Source: Syncephalis plumigaleata (Eukaryota; Zoopagomycota; Zoopagomycetes; Zoopagales; Piptocephalidaceae). From it: a stretch of DNA of 64,000 nucleotides. Position numbers and translations under genes: made by a program. The stretch is from positions 558,001 to 622,000 of the forward strand of contig JAIXMF010000011.1 of assembly GCA_025201365.1 (NCBI GenBank), written 5' to 3'. Positions 1 through 12,672 of this stretch are shown here, one piece after another. The notes beneath the pieces were generated by a model that did not search any database, was not told the origin of the DNA, and saw only the letters and a program-made list of their open reading frames with translations. How positions within the stretch are numbered: position 1 is the stretch's first letter; each line of letters starts with the position of its first letter.

Positions 1-1447
1 TGAATTCGATTATTGCATTGTAGATGAAGCATCTCAATTGACCTTACCCGCTACACTTGGTCCCATTCAATTAGCACGTATATTCATACTTGTAGGAGAT
101 CAACATCAATTACCACCTACTGTAAGTAGTTGATGTATATGCTGATTCAATTGTTATGTTTCTTATTATCTTGATTATTTAGGTAATAGATGATGATGCA
201 GCTAAACAAGGATTATCTGTTAGTTTATTCGAACGACTATCCAAAGCACATCCAGCATCTCAAGTATTACTACGTCATCAGTATAGAATGAATAGTGATA
301 TCATGCTAGTATCTAATCGACTCATCTATAATCAACAAATGGTGTGTGGATCTGATGTTGTCGCGCAACAACAACTTGACTTGCCAATACCCGATGGATT
401 AGCAGTATTGCATGCAGATACGAATGATCATCTAGTGGATGTACATGATTCATCAGAATCTATAACATGTGATGGATCAGCATGTTGGTTAGACTATCTT
501 TTACAGCCAGAGTAAGTGATATCTACGAGTGTAATTGCTTACTTATTTATTTACTGATTTATACTAGACATAAAGTGATACTGGCCAATACTGATACCTT
601 ATATCCAGATAATACAATCAAAGAGAATATTCTACATAATCATACAGAAGCACGTCTTGTATACCAGGTAGGATCGATTAACTACTTATTAATATACACA
701 TGTACTAATGTCTATAATTAGACGGTAGAAGCATTGATTAGTTGCGGTATTACCGAGTCTAATATTGGTGTTATCACACCTTATCGATCACAAGTACGTG
801 TAATTTCATTGTTATTAAAAGAGAGACCTGAAGTAGAGGTGTACACCGTGGATCGATATCAGGGTCGCGACAAAGACTGTATACTACTGTCTATGGTACG
901 CAGTAATGCCGAACAAAATGTAACGTATATCTATCTATCTATCTATTTAGTGTAGTACGATGATTAATCCGATGGATGATGATGACAAATAGGTTGGTAA
1001 TCTACTACGAGATTGGCGTCGTATGAATGTGGCATTTACACGTGCACGTAAAAAGCTAATTATATTTGGATCGGTGTCAACACTGAATGGTTCCTCTGTA
1101 TTTACGAAATTCCTAGCACTGATGAAAGAGCAACAATGGGTAACTAGACTAGTGATCAATGAAGGATAGATAGCTAATAATATATATATATACTCGAACA
1201 GATCTATCCATTGCCTGTACTAGCACATCGACGACATGATACACGTACGGAATTGACATTTAATAGTCAACCGGAATCAAACTTGTCACCTGTATCTCGT
1301 CGTCAACAGCATCGTTCGAGAACTGGTCCTGTTAAACGAAGTGTCACACTCAATGATCAAGTATTACTACGTCATCATCCATTATTACGTGATATTGTAG
1401 GAGAAGCAATGACAACTACACATCATGATGATGATTATGATCAATAG
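1..1447 (+). CDS. DNA2: DNA2 replication helicase/nuclease, C-terminal helicase half (5' truncated)
   Basis: This is the helicase half of DNA2, the nuclear and mitochondrial nuclease/helicase that trims Okazaki-fragment flaps and resects double-strand breaks. The 5' end, including the RecB-like nuclease, lies outside the window. In order I see superfamily 1 motif II (VDEASQ), motif III (GDQHQLPPT), motif IV ([10 protein letters not shown]), motif V ([13 protein letters not shown]) and motif VI ([12 protein letters not shown]). The surrounding residues fit DNA2 better than UPF1 or SMUBP2, for example [11 protein letters not shown]. Six exons join in frame: 1-121, 183-511, 568-667, 722-919, 993-1139 and 1202-1447, with GT-AG introns of 54-73 bp. 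The last exon adds a basic, non-conserved tail of about 80 residues. The stop lies 9 bp from the stop of the convergent NAE1 gene. Confidence 0.93.
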
Positions 1448-1456
1448 TGATATTTA

Positions 1457-3735
1457 TTAGAAATCAAATGATTGAGTGGCACCACGAATCCCGTTATAGA
1501 TACACGTATGATTTAATGGCACGTATTGATGTGTCACTAGTTTAATCACCTCCTGTGCCGTGACACCACCCATTAAAGCAGCGATATTGTGTAGTTCTGC
1601 ATGTCCATATCGACACCTAGATGTTTACGGATAATCGTGTTGTTGTTAGATAATGTCATGATACAATGATAGATTGATATTTACCATTCACGTATATTAT
1701 CATCTAATAGATCATCAGGTATCTCTGTAATATGCCATGCCTCCAAACATTGTCGTGTTATATCGGTGAACAAGCGTATATCCTCATCGATGTTAGCACT
1801 ATCCATCTCGTCATTATCCTTATTTAATTGTTGACCTGTAACGCGTTAATAACATTATAATAAATGACTATTTGTTATCATCTTCACATATTACCTGGAT
1901 ATCGCTGATAGTGTTGATGGAATTTCTCTGCTGCACGGAACATGATATAACGAATGCTTCACTATTCGTGTCGGCTAGCTCATTATCTATATAAGAAAGA
2001 GGAGTATATTTAATATTAACCGTGTAAATAGTATGAAATACACGCGCTTACTCAATCGTGTTGTAGGTGGATCGGTGATATACTCATCCACCAATGATCG
2101 ATATCGAATAACTCTTAAGTATGCGGCATGCTTACAGAAGGCAGTAATCTCTTCATCATTAATTCGATCTAGTGGTAGATTCAAACTAGTTAAATGCTGC
2201 TGAACATGATGTCGTACTGATTGAATATCAGCCTGTGCTTTTGTCGATAACTAGCAGTATACTGATATTAACATCGAGATATTTCTATGTATTCATGCGT
2301 ATAATGCTTACATTTGTTGAAGGGTTACATATCGTTCAGTATCTGCTTTCATATCGGGTAACGCGCCCGATAATGGTAAAGACCGGCACCTTGTGATGAT
2401 TCGGTAAAGTCGCGTACTGCTCGTAATAAGATCCAGAATGACGATGACTTACATATGATGATTAGTAAAGCATTACACATAAGGCTAAATTATACTTACT
2501 TGTGATGTTAATTGTTCACAGCTGAATCTTGGAATAATGCTTGAATACTCGATGGTATCTACAATTGGAATGATAAGGATATGTTACTGACTCATACTAT
2601 TATGTTATAAGTGTAGATCATTTACTTTAGGTTCAGTACAACCACGAAGTACAGCAGCGATGGCTTCCTCGAATTCTCATCATCAGGTGATCGCATACCA
2701 TCACGTATCATTGCTTTGAGCTCATTCTTCTCTTGATAATTAGCGGGTAATCTACCATGCTACATCATCGTCACTCATTAGTATTATATCAATTGTCATG
2801 CTTATGCATAATGTACAATACCTTTGCTTTGAATTTATCCAAATACTTTAGTAAAATAACGACATACGGAATGTGTCCGTAATCCTTATTGCTCATTGTA
2901 TCCATATCACGGAATTGTTCGGCATACTCGAGTAGAGCAGGGAATGGTGCATAAAGTCGTAAATCTGTTATATTCTCAGGATGAGTATCCACCACTAAAA
3001 GAGACAACAACATAGTAATGAGTATTAGTTCATAATATGCTAGTGTATTCCATCTTCTCTATGTGTATGGTACCTGTATGTTCTGGCACCACTAATCGTA
3101 GATAGCCAAAGAAACCACAAACACGTACTACCACCAATGGCTTATTGGTTTGCCAACAACGTGTTGCAAGTGCTAGTAGATCTGACTCGGGTACATCCAC
3201 CGCTACAACTATGCTAAACTTGTCGAACAACGATGCTGACTCAGCGGCCAACAATTCCTCCACCGTTAACGTCGAGTAATCGTGAATTTGTACATCGGGA
3301 TTTAGTTCAGCCAGAAGAGTGCAAGTTGCCGCCGCCCTTGATTGTCCGATATCCTCGGGCGTAGGAAGAAGTTATTACCGACATCGGCACCGGTAGTCAA
3401 CGTTGGATCCACAATGGTATAAGCACCAATACCTAATAGTTAATAGTCAATCAAGGAAATAGCATGTAAGTATGCATATATGCACACAGTGTAATGACAA
3501 ACTACTTACCTGGCAATACCAAGTTCTTAAGAATCTCAGTACCTGTAGCTGTACCGTTAATCAAAGCAATATGCGCATTCTCTAGTGCTATTTGACCATT
3601 AGCTTGCCATAATCTATAACAAACAAATAGAGAATGTATATAATGTGATTAGTAGAGTAGTTTGTCGTACTAGTTGTATGTATGCAGTAGTATTCACCGA
3701 AGTTGACGATCGTAGCGCTGAGTTTTAGCATCCAT
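1457..3735 (-). CDS. ULA1: NEDD8-activating enzyme E1 regulatory subunit (APP-BP1/ULA1)
   Basis: This is the NAE1/ULA1 half of the heterodimeric E1 that activates NEDD8/Rub1 for cullin neddylation. As in the family it has the adenylation-type fold but is not the cysteine-bearing subunit, which is UBA3. The start at 3735 gives [13 protein letters not shown], the conserved opening. A phase-2 intron (3697-3614) then joins to [20 protein letters not shown] and [15 protein letters not shown]. Further conserved blocks are [29 protein letters not shown] and the C-terminal [16 protein letters not shown] ... YNGI. Exons I could place include 3735-3698, 3613-3510, 3432-3074 and 2994-2822, with more to 1457. 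The reading phase shifts by one base near 3360 (after NNFF) and near 2680. Similarity continues past both, so these are probably assembly indels. The gene is convergent with DNA2. Confidence 0.9.
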
Positions 3736-3795
3736 GATGGTAGACAGCAATTCACAAACAGGTAAACAAATAAACAAACCAATAGAGAGCTAATA

Positions 3796-4091
3796 GAAAG
3801 AAAAGACAGCAGTAATGTAATTCCTGTTATCAAATACGAATACGAACTGGTTATAACTAGTAGCAGTAGCAGAAGTAGTAATAAGAGTGTTGATTCCCCT
3901 AGTAGATTGGCACGCCTTTGATGACGTGTCTCCCAATACTGATATAGCTTTACTTTAGCTTCGTACTTTGTATAGACATGTTACCGCATATTCTAAATAT
4001 GGATGCACCATGTGACACGATCTTGATAATCTAGAATGATTGGTCGAGTAAGATGAACCAATGGAAAGGTGGTGGTATTTTTAATCATCAT
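3796..4091 (-). CDS. possible small membrane protein, unrecognised
   Basis: Upstream of ULA1 on the same strand an ATG-ATG at 4091 opens a short frame (MMIKNTTTFPLVHL then RPIILDYQDRVTWCIH). The composition looks coding: it is rich in aromatic and charged residues and continues in another phase as YEAKVKLYQYWETRHQ. A run of leucines (3850-3885) follows and could be a membrane segment. The run is encoded by a repetitive trinucleotide stretch, so it may be fortuitous. I do not recognise the family. The phase changes in the middle (near 3985-4000), so either a short intron or an indel must be assumed. Transcript evidence would be needed to accept it. Confidence 0.25.
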
Positions 4092-4268
4092 AGTTGTTCA
4101 AAAAATATATATAATAAAACGCAGCCAGCAAATAAATGATCATGTAACAAATATGTAAGAAGAAGCAGAAGCAGAAGAAGGTATAATATGACACAATGGT
4201 AAGGGAAAGAAAGAGGGAATAGTAATCGATAATGAAATCCATATCAGCGCGATATTGATCAATGATGT

Positions 4269-6327
4269 CTAGGCTGAACCGACATCAGCTACACGACTTC
4301 GTGTGCCGTATTGATGATGAAGTGATGGTGGAGACGGATGTCCTACAGCTTCCATTGCAGCACTAGTGTATTATTTGTTGTTGTGGGAGTAGGTACCATA
4401 CTACTATCACGGCTACGTTTAGTAGGAGTGGACAACAGTGTAGATGATTGTGGTTGATTCGACACGGTAGTCTCTTCGTGTTGTCGCTTTTGCGATGTAG
4501 AACATTGTCGTTGTTGTGCACGAGCAGTCAGTGTTACTACAAGTGATATCATTAGTTAGCATATACACACACATTCAATAGGTGTTCATGTCTACTAACC
4601 ATCGTCAATAAGTTGATTCTCAAGTACAAGTTTCTGTAATTGACACTCGATCGTGGTCATCATAGCAAGTCTTAGTTGTGCTACTGCATACTATTTTATC
4701 GTAATTATACAATGAATATTAATGAGTATCATCTATTGATCGTAGTAGTAATAGCTATAAAGCATTGTAATACTTACTGAGAATCGTTGATGTGCTAAAC
4801 TACAAGTGGCTTCGTATTCGGCTATCAATGATTTTGCCGTATAATCATGTCGACGACGAGCTAGAGCCATACGTTCCTTGCATAGTTCTTGAGCCTCCTC
4901 GACTCGATCACGAATGGCCGAGTGTTTACCGAGATGAACAAGTCGCACCTCTTCCTCTAGATCATCCAATCTTGCTGTATAAATACTGAAACATATATAT
5001 ATATATATATGAGTACTCCATTTGATGTAATTATTCTTCTTCTTATAGTTTCTTACCGCTCCTTTAGATCCGCAAATGTCTCTTGAATCGTATTCATACG
5101 CTCGGTATTTCGTCGATGATCATTCTTCAAGGCACGTACATCTTCCTCCGATTCACTATCTCCATCTTGTGTACCTTTGATGATATATCCAGTGTAAATA
5201 TAGATTATTTAAAAGAAATAAAACATTAATTATACCTTGTGGTGATACAGTCGGATGTTCAATTCCCTCTTCTCCATGACTATGACTATTATTCTTATTG
5301 TTGGCATTACTACTGCCACCATGTTCATGACTAGCACCATCATCAACTTCATCAACTTCATCTCCTTCAACAACATCATTATCATCATGATCATTGCCAT
5401 TGTTATCTTCTTGATTTTCCAAAGTAGTTTCCAATCGACGCGTTTAATTTGACGTCGTCGACCACGAGTGGATGTCGATCTGTGCGTACAGCAGGTTGAC
5501 GCGGTCTACCACGCCACGACCTCGACCTCGACCACCTGATGTCGTAGACAATGGACGGGAATCCGTGGCAACTGATGCCGTATCGGTTGCAGAAGCCGGC
5601 TCATCTATGGTAGCTTGTGAAACCTCGCTTTCTGCTCTAGATGGACTACTAGAGATAAGCGAGCTATTGAGATTCATCTCACCATCATCAGATTTATTAT
5701 TGTGATTTTTATCGTCATCATCATTATCATCATCTTCGTCGTTGTTGTTACCATTATGGCTATGGTTGTCGATGTCACGTGGTGTACTTGGTGCCGATGG
5801 TACAGGTGATTCCTCGGATGGAGCATCGTTCTCCGAGTCTTTGCCTTCTTCGCTTGGAATCAAATCACTACTGGCCGATCGTGTATGGACACGCTTTCCA
5901 ATGGGTGACGATTTATCCATCTGAACAGAATCAGTTTCTAGGGAATGGTCCGTCAAATTGGAAGAATCTGCTAAGAAGTGTAACAAATAAATAAATATAC
6001 AATATTAGATAATAAGTTATGAAATGGTTAGGACATCATATCATATTGCATTATTATTGTTATGATTATTCTTAGTATAGTATTACCATGTGTAGATAGG
6101 GGTAATAAGGCAGATGCCGAAGTGGCCATATCGTCAATGGAACAATAGGATCCTCCTTTTGACTTTGTGGTGTCTTGAATGGACGATCTATAAATGATAT
6201 CGATCGATTCGTCAAATCCAGAGATGCTACGGTCTGTGCTAGAAAGCAATTGACTGTCAGGCATGCTCCTTGGATACATCCACGGGATGTTTCTTGATGC
6301 AAGCGTTTCAAATGGAAGACCCGGCAC
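4269..6327 (-). CDS. Sds3-like subunit of a Sin3/HDAC corepressor complex
   Basis: The diagnostic part is a coiled coil at 4610-5130 (minus strand) containing FADLKER, DDLEEEVRLVHLGKH, ERMALARRRHDY and IAEYEATCSLAHQRF. This matches the Sds3/BRMS1 family pattern of short-helix coiled coil followed by a Y-E-x-E segment. These proteins scaffold Sin3-Rpd3 histone deacetylase complexes in the nucleus. Before the coil lies a long disordered N-terminus that is Ser- and acid-rich, with an RG-rich patch near 5520 and long Asp/Asn/His runs from GAT/CAT repeats. After it comes a basic Ser/Thr-rich tail (TPTKRSRD). The first exon (6327 to about 6088) splices to 5971 in frame. Apparent single-base phase shifts occur near 5500, 5435 and 4380 in the low-complexity parts, so the exact N-terminal sequence is uncertain. 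Confidence 0.6.
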
Positions 6328-7182
6328 ACCAATGAAATTTTCAATGTGGTATTATGCTAAAGTGGCCGGCAAGACATGTACGTAAGTAATTAGGGACGTT
6401 AAATAAAGATTACGCTAAAAAGCAAAACAAACAAATAGGAAATGGGTTAAAGTGTGGCGGGAAAATGTTGCAACCAGTGAGTGCAACCGGACTTTTATGT
6501 AGTTGTGCGCGCAATGTGTATGATTGATGGTGATACATGGAGGTATATATACTCAAATGAACATGACTATACGTTCACTTACAAAGGCCAACCATCAATT
6601 TGTAATCGATGGACGATGTTGCAATTGTAAATGAGGGATAGTAACAAATGTCGTTAATTGAGGAAATAAGCAAGTCTGAGCAGGATAGACAGTACGATTC
6701 GATTATCGCTGCTAACTATCGGAAGAACCGATCCACAAATGCGCTCTCTATTTATGGTGTAGATGATAGAGATGATGAAATAGGATAGGGACATATATCC
6801 ACACACAAACATACATATACATATAAATATAAAAGAGAACGGCGTTGCAAAATGAACGGAAACAACTTGCGGTCTAGCCAGAGAGAACTGCTAAACTCAA
6901 GGTATAAAACCTAGCACAAACGCACATGCGCATAGCTCATATTATACCTTATACATCATATGTAATATAATGTGCGTATAGTATACTCCCATACTCACCC
7001 GTACACATCCAGTACGTTTACTTGCTGTGGCATGCACACTAATGATGACACATTTGATATCAAGTGATATCAGGCAACTGTTGACGGGAGGAAATTAACG
7101 GCAAGAAGCCAAGGTGAGTGCTTATATGTATGTAGCGCGTCTGTGTGTAGCGGTTATTATATCAGGGGAGAGAGAAAGTGAA

Positions 7183-7200
7183 AGAGAGAGAGAGAGAGAG
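7183..7200. repeat. (GA)n microsatellite
   Basis: A run of GA dinucleotides in a purine-rich block. A second GA run lies at 7276-7293. Confidence 0.9.
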
Positions 7201-8111
7201 ATAGGATAATAGCAGTGACGAAAACGAGAGAAAGCAAACGAGAAAGTGAGTGTGTGAGAATACGAGAGCACAATAAAGAGAGAGAGAGAGAGATAGTAAG
7301 AGATGTGTGAGCATGCAGCATGCGCAGAGTAATCAAAAAATCAGGAGGGTTATTTGCGCGAATTGATCTAGACTTATGCAAATTAAACTAAAACAGAAGA
7401 TTGTCAAATAAAAATGTCAATCAACGGATGGAATAAGAAGTGGAACGTGCTTGGTAACCAATTTACAATATAAATGGCTACAACAATAATTAATAAATGG
7501 ATTTGCTTGCTTGAAGCGGGAGAATAATCGAAGAAATAGAGCAAATGGCACTATCAATATAAACATATAAACATACAATTTAAGTATATAAATATATAGA
7601 TTTAAAGAGCAAGAAAGAAGGAACAAAGGAAAGAAGGAAAGAGAGCAAGAGATGAGTAAATCTGTGAACGATTGGTTATGTGAAACGTAGCAATGAGGGG
7701 TAGGGTAGGTAGCAGTTCGTCAAATGACGCGCTTGCATGTAAATCGGGCCTTTCCTTTATACGGTAAACATACGTTTTATCGACTGTATATTGGCCATTA
7801 CATTAATGTAATGACAGTAGTAACAAAGATGATAAATACAATAACGATAATAATTATCGCTGTAATACCGATGTACTAGCAGTAGATGTAGCAGCATTGG
7901 CGATGAAAGAGAACGAATCACAATAGACAAGACAACAAGGAGCAACGAGCAACAACAGCAACAACAACCAGTTCCAGTAGAGATGTCTCGCATGCTAGGG
8001 CAAAGATGGCTGGCCATGGCGTTCAACAGCATGAAGAGTCCATCATGGTGCAGTAGTCGTGCCAACAACTCTAGCAGCAGATGCTGCTTAACCCTCGCCA
8101 CCTAAAATAGA

Positions 8112-8151
8112 TACACGCACACGCACACACACACACACACATACACACACG
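8112..8151. repeat. (AC)n microsatellite
   Basis: An AC dinucleotide repeat with a few G and T interruptions inside the gene-free stretch. Confidence 0.9.
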
Positions 8152-8697
8152 CTTACAGATACAACAAGGAAGGCCTTGTTCAGAAGCATTAAAGTTTATG
8201 CGGTATATAACGTGCTAGAGAAGTAGATGTCAAGATCTTCGCGCAACATATCAAGTATCAAGCGTACATTCAACTATTTCACTCGATAATCGATATTATA
8301 AATAAAAAAGTACTCAACATAGTAGCATAGTAGCATAGTAGTGGCGGTTAGACGTGAAAGGTGCGACTTTTGGTCTAAATCCGGACATGCAAGGGTAAGA
8401 GTAGCAATATGCACATGACAATAAAAATGCGATATCATCAATGACACCATACAAATGTACGTAAAATAATAATAATAATACCATGACCACGGAACTTACC
8501 GATTTATATATGAGGCGTAGGTATCTAACTAACAAAGAGAGTAAATAATAGCCGTCTAGAAAGAACGAGCCAATAAACAGGAGGGGAAGGAGGAGGGCGA
8601 GGACGAGGAGTATGTAATGAAGTGGAATCCGCCAACGAGGAAAACAAAAAAAGTATGTCAAGCAGGCCTTTGACAATAATAATGACAATAATGATAA

Positions 8698-8720
8698 TGA
8701 TGATGATGATGATGATGATG
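8698..8720. repeat. (GAT)n microsatellite
   Basis: A trinucleotide run that creates a spurious poly-Met or poly-Ile reading. It is followed at 8832-8897 by an AAC/AAT-rich run giving spurious poly-Asn. Confidence 0.9.
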
Positions 8721-10176
8721 TTAAGTGAATTGATGTGCCAAGTGATGGAAGAAGAAGAAACGAGACACGCTATAAAATTTATATACGTGGCAGGTGTGTG
8801 GATAGGAAGTAACCGTATAGGAAGTGGTGACGACAACAACAACAACAATAACAACAATAACAATACCAACAATACCAACAATGTCAATAACAATAATAGG
8901 AGCCTTGACTAAAGTAAGAAGAGTGAGCACAAATACACTGGATGTGATCAATGTGGAGGGACAGAGAAAAGGAATAGGATAGGATGAAATAGAATAGAAT
9001 AAGATAGGATGTAGAAATGGAAAAGTAGATTGAATCCAGGCTAGGTTATTTATTGGAGGAGAGGGCAAAAATCAATTGCACCTGGAAACTAATTTTGATG
9101 GAGTGTTGATGTGTGGTTGTAGATGTAGATGTGTAAAATAATGGATGTGTATATAAGCGAATAGGCATGTATGTGTGTGGGTGCGTGTATATATGTGCGA
9201 TCCACGGACAAACAAGTTAATGACGCTTGGATCAATGAATAGTAAATGAAAGAGGAATAAACGAGCGAGGAAAAAAATGGACGAGCTAGCTAAGGATCAA
9301 ACAAGCGAACTAAATAAGTAGCAGGTGGAACGATACGAGTACGTTGCGAGTTGGCCGGTTTATAGTGATAAAATTGGTGAATATAATTTCTGTGCTTATG
9401 TGGGTATACGTAGGAGAAAGAAATGCGAACACAAGGCTGCATCTGCTGCCGGAGTACGGAATAGTGATATTATAGAAAAAGGGATGTGGCGATCCAACTG
9501 GTAAATCGTGTGGTCTAATACCGGTGGTGGGCACAATTGGTGCATGTGGGTTTTCAACGGATGTGTATGTGTGTATGTGTATGTGGGTGTGGGTGTGTAC
9601 GGGCAGGTAAGAGGATGTGTACGCGCGCGCGCTCAAGTAAAATGATTCAAAGAAATATATGAACGAACGAACAATTAATGGTAAAAGTAGGATGTGCGAT
9701 AACGAAAGGATACATGGTTCATTTAGTAGAGATATTTATACGAATATAAATAGATATGCACCGCCGGCATCAATGATGAATAGAAGAAGACGAATGTGAT
9801 CGTTTCAGCAATTCATCAATCTCTATTGAGACATTGCCATGTCAATTGCGAACAAAGCCTGTAGTTTGAAACGTTGGCGTGGAATGTACACCGAATGAAT
9901 AGTTAGTGTATACTTTATCGACATATCGTTCCTCTCCTTCTTCCTTTTTATCTCTTCTATATATGTACTTGTATTTGTGTATGTGTGTGCGCCGTAGTAT
10001 CAGTGGTTGTGCACGCGTGCCAAGTAATTTAATCTCGGCCGATTGAATTCATAGGCGTATTGCTGTTGCTACTATTTTACTTGTGCTAATATCACTACAG
10101 GTATGATGATTATCATCGTCACTATTACCATTGCTATTGCTGCCATTATTATTGTGAATATTATACGTGTAAATGT

Positions 10177-10213
10177 ACGTACGTATGTACGTATGTATGT
10201 ATGTATGTATGTG
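10177..10213. repeat. (GTAT/GTAC)n tetranucleotide repeat
   Basis: Tandem tetranucleotides, mostly GTAT, in the gene-free stretch. A TG/GTGT run follows near 10390-10416. Confidence 0.85.
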
Positions 10214-10482
10214 TACACCCTAGAAACAATCTGTAGTCAATATGATTCATTAAACGATTTTATATATAGTAATTACGATGGCTTGCATTGATATTGGTTC
10301 TGCTGGTTGCAGAGCCACGGACGAGGAGGTGAGGAAAAAGGGGATGGCGGCCGTCTAGGAGTGTAACCTTGATGGCAGAGGCGTATTGCGTGCGTGTGTG
10401 TATGTGTGTGTGTGTACGGTAGATGATGCATCCCTGCTATGCCACCACCATTGACCAACGCTCTTGCTTTCTCGTTCTTTCA

Positions 10483-10500
10483 CTTGCGTAATTACGCAAG
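10483..10500. repeat. 18-bp perfect palindrome
   Basis: The sequence CTTGCGTAATTACGCAAG is its own reverse complement. Each half contains TTGCGTAA, which resembles bZIP-type half sites. It lies about 1.06 kb upstream of the LCL3 start. It could also be chance. Confidence 0.6.
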
Positions 10501-11562
10501 TATGCAAATACATAAATGCAATAATAAAACATCATTACTATTAGAAATTACTAGTAAAATCCATGCTTAAAGAACTAAATAGCGTATATTAATAATCGAT
10601 ACATCTAGCGGAATTCCTATACCATTGCTATTACTATTTATCCGGTTGAATAGATCAATAAATTTACATACACATCCCTATTCTCATTATCATTATTACT
10701 ACATTGTTATTTCGATGTAGAAGCAGTTGATTAGTTATTTCTTTTGCTGAATCCAGCTATTTGGATATGATACTCGCTAAGGACAAACATCCACCTCTAT
10801 CATTAATAATCCGCATGATACGGCCAATTATTATCCGGAATTGTAGGACTAGATTATCCACTTTTTGCATAAATCAATACGACAGGAGTTGCACTCGCTA
10901 CTAAAATGGAAAAGTACAATGTGAAGAGAGCAATGCGGAAATGGCGTTTTTTTCCACTTCCAAATAATAGCAGTAACCGTCATTCAACTGTTGCCATTCC
11001 CATTGGCTAGACTCCATCTCTCAGTTGATGGAATTCCACTTACTTTTCCTTTATCAATAGAGTAACATATAAAATAAAGCAATTCTTTACTTTATCTGTA
11101 ATAATCAATTGATGGTAAATTGCTATTCAGTTATATACATATGTGTATGTGTATATGTACATGTATGTATGTATGCGTATTTTAACGATAAACGCGGTGT
11201 CTACTGATGACATGCAGTCCAGGTGGTACATCCATCCAGTTTCACTTCAGCTTAAAAATGGAAACAAGTATCACCTGCCAAACAGAGTTCCACGTGGACC
11301 ATGCCATGTCTAAATTATGTATAGACTTCAAGCTGCAGTATATCCATCATGTGATCTTGTCTACAAGCAATTGCCACTGCTACTACAACGACAACTAACA
11401 TTACATTGCGCAGTCACCCTTGATCAATGAGGGAAACCGAGTAGTTTCTACCATACGATATACCAAGCATTTCTCTTTTGTCTTGTCGCTTTCTGATTCA
11501 TTATTGCAACAGTACACACGTTCACACGTACACATATATATATATATATATCGCGTATAATT

Positions 11563-12609
11563 ATGACAAATGATTCTTGGTTTCGCACTTTACTAGCATC
11601 AAATAAGAATGATAATGGCAATAATGATGACCACTCACTTACCGGACAATTAGCGGGATGGTGGCAAACTGCGCGTCATCATGGATATAGCGAGGTGTTA
11701 GCAGCCGGTATCGCTGTCAGTAGTGCTACATGATATACGCCATTATCGTAGTAAATTTCGTCATTATAGTACGGTGAGTGCAATTCCAGCACGTTTACTA
11801 AAGGACGAGGGCGTATCATGGGTCGTTGCACTGCTGTCAACGATGGCGACACATTTCGCTTCTATCATACAATACTTGGTCCATTAACTCGAATACCACG
11901 TACACGTAAAGGTAAGTAAGAAGCAGTGGAAATGAAATGATAATGTCCCATCCTGATACTTTACGGGTTTACTTGCACGTATTCTCTTCCGATAAGAATT
12001 GCAACATAAGACGTTATCTATTCGATTGGCCGGTATTGATGCACCAGAGGTAAACTATACTATACTACACTAGAGTTGAGGTGAATCAGAAATGATGGCG
12101 GCAATGATACTAATAGAGATAGAGTAGGCAGCTCATTTTGGTATGCCTGCACAACCATTGGCGAATGAGGCACGAACCTGGCTCGATCGACAACTGCAAG
12201 GTCGTGCTGTGTTACTTGTACCTTACAGTGTGGATCGATATGGTCGATTAGTGGCGAGTGTGTGGACACGACCATTTGGATTGCGTTGGATGCCATTCGG
12301 TCTACCGTTGCTTAACTGGCTACGACAGGATGTATCGTTGCGTATGCTACGCAGTGGCATGGCCTCACTCTACACGGGACATGATGTGGAATTCGGAGGG
12401 AGGAAGGCACAGTATATTGCAGCTGAACGACAGGCACAGTATGTATTTGACATAATAGTTGCTACTACTATCATCAGCATTGTTATATATTAACCTTACA
12501 TCATTGTTCACTTGATAGATTTGCACGTCTTGGCATTTGGGCATTATCGAAAAAGAAACGAGTACTACCCGGGGAACATAAACGAATTCATCTACGCGGT
12601 GGACATTAG
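11563..12609 (+). CDS. LCL3: LCL3-type membrane-anchored staphylococcal-nuclease-like endonuclease
   Basis: This is a fungal Lcl3-family protein, a predicted mitochondrial or membrane endonuclease with one N-terminal transmembrane helix (around VLAAGIAVSS) and an SNase-like domain. Conserved blocks in order are HYSTVSAIPARLL, VNDGDTFRFYHT, IRLAGIDAPE, HFGMPAQPLANEA, PYSVDRYGRLVASVW, QDVSLRMLRSGMASLY and EFGGRKAQYIAAE. The Asp and Arg residues of the SNase-like active site are recognisable (DGD, SIRLAG, VDRYGR). Four exons are in phase: 11563-11911, 11997-12049, 12128-12438 and 12519-12609. Two single-base phase shifts (near 11725 and 11800) fall between conserved blocks of exon 1 and look like indel errors. 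AATAAA lies 47 bp past the stop. Confidence 0.85.
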
Positions 12610-12655
12610 TTATTATTCATTGGAGACTTTTTATTATTTGTTAATAATAGCGAGA

Positions 12656-12661
12656 AATAAA
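12656..12661 (+). terminator. AATAAA poly(A) signal, LCL3
   Basis: A canonical hexamer in the 63-bp gap between the convergent LCL3 and SAM50 stop codons. Confidence 0.5.
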
Positions 12662-12672
12662 CCTTGATCGAC

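Larger units (their letters stand above)
6345..11562. other. 5.2 kb microsatellite-rich gene-free stretch
   Basis: I find no supportable gene here on either strand. The longer open frames are the translation of simple repeats (poly-Leu/Ile, Met or Asn) or hydrophobic antisense readings, and none has family motifs or a splice pattern. The DNA is dominated by GA, AC, GTAT, GAT and AAC repeats with purine/pyrimidine strand bias. It holds the shared upstream region of the Sds3-like gene (minus) and LCL3 (plus). A non-coding RNA or long 5' leaders cannot be excluded. Confidence 0.6.

Noticed and set aside
5255-5924. Plus-strand frames opposite the Sds3-like gene
   Set aside because: They are antisense shadows of Asp/Ser-rich coding sequence and show the Ile/Met and Leu/Ser bias expected from that.
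8314-9068. Several overlapping hydrophobic frames on the minus strand and a poly-Met/poly-Asn frame on the plus strand
   Set aside because: All arise from GAT, AAC and purine-rich repeats. No motifs, no splice pattern, no consistent phase.
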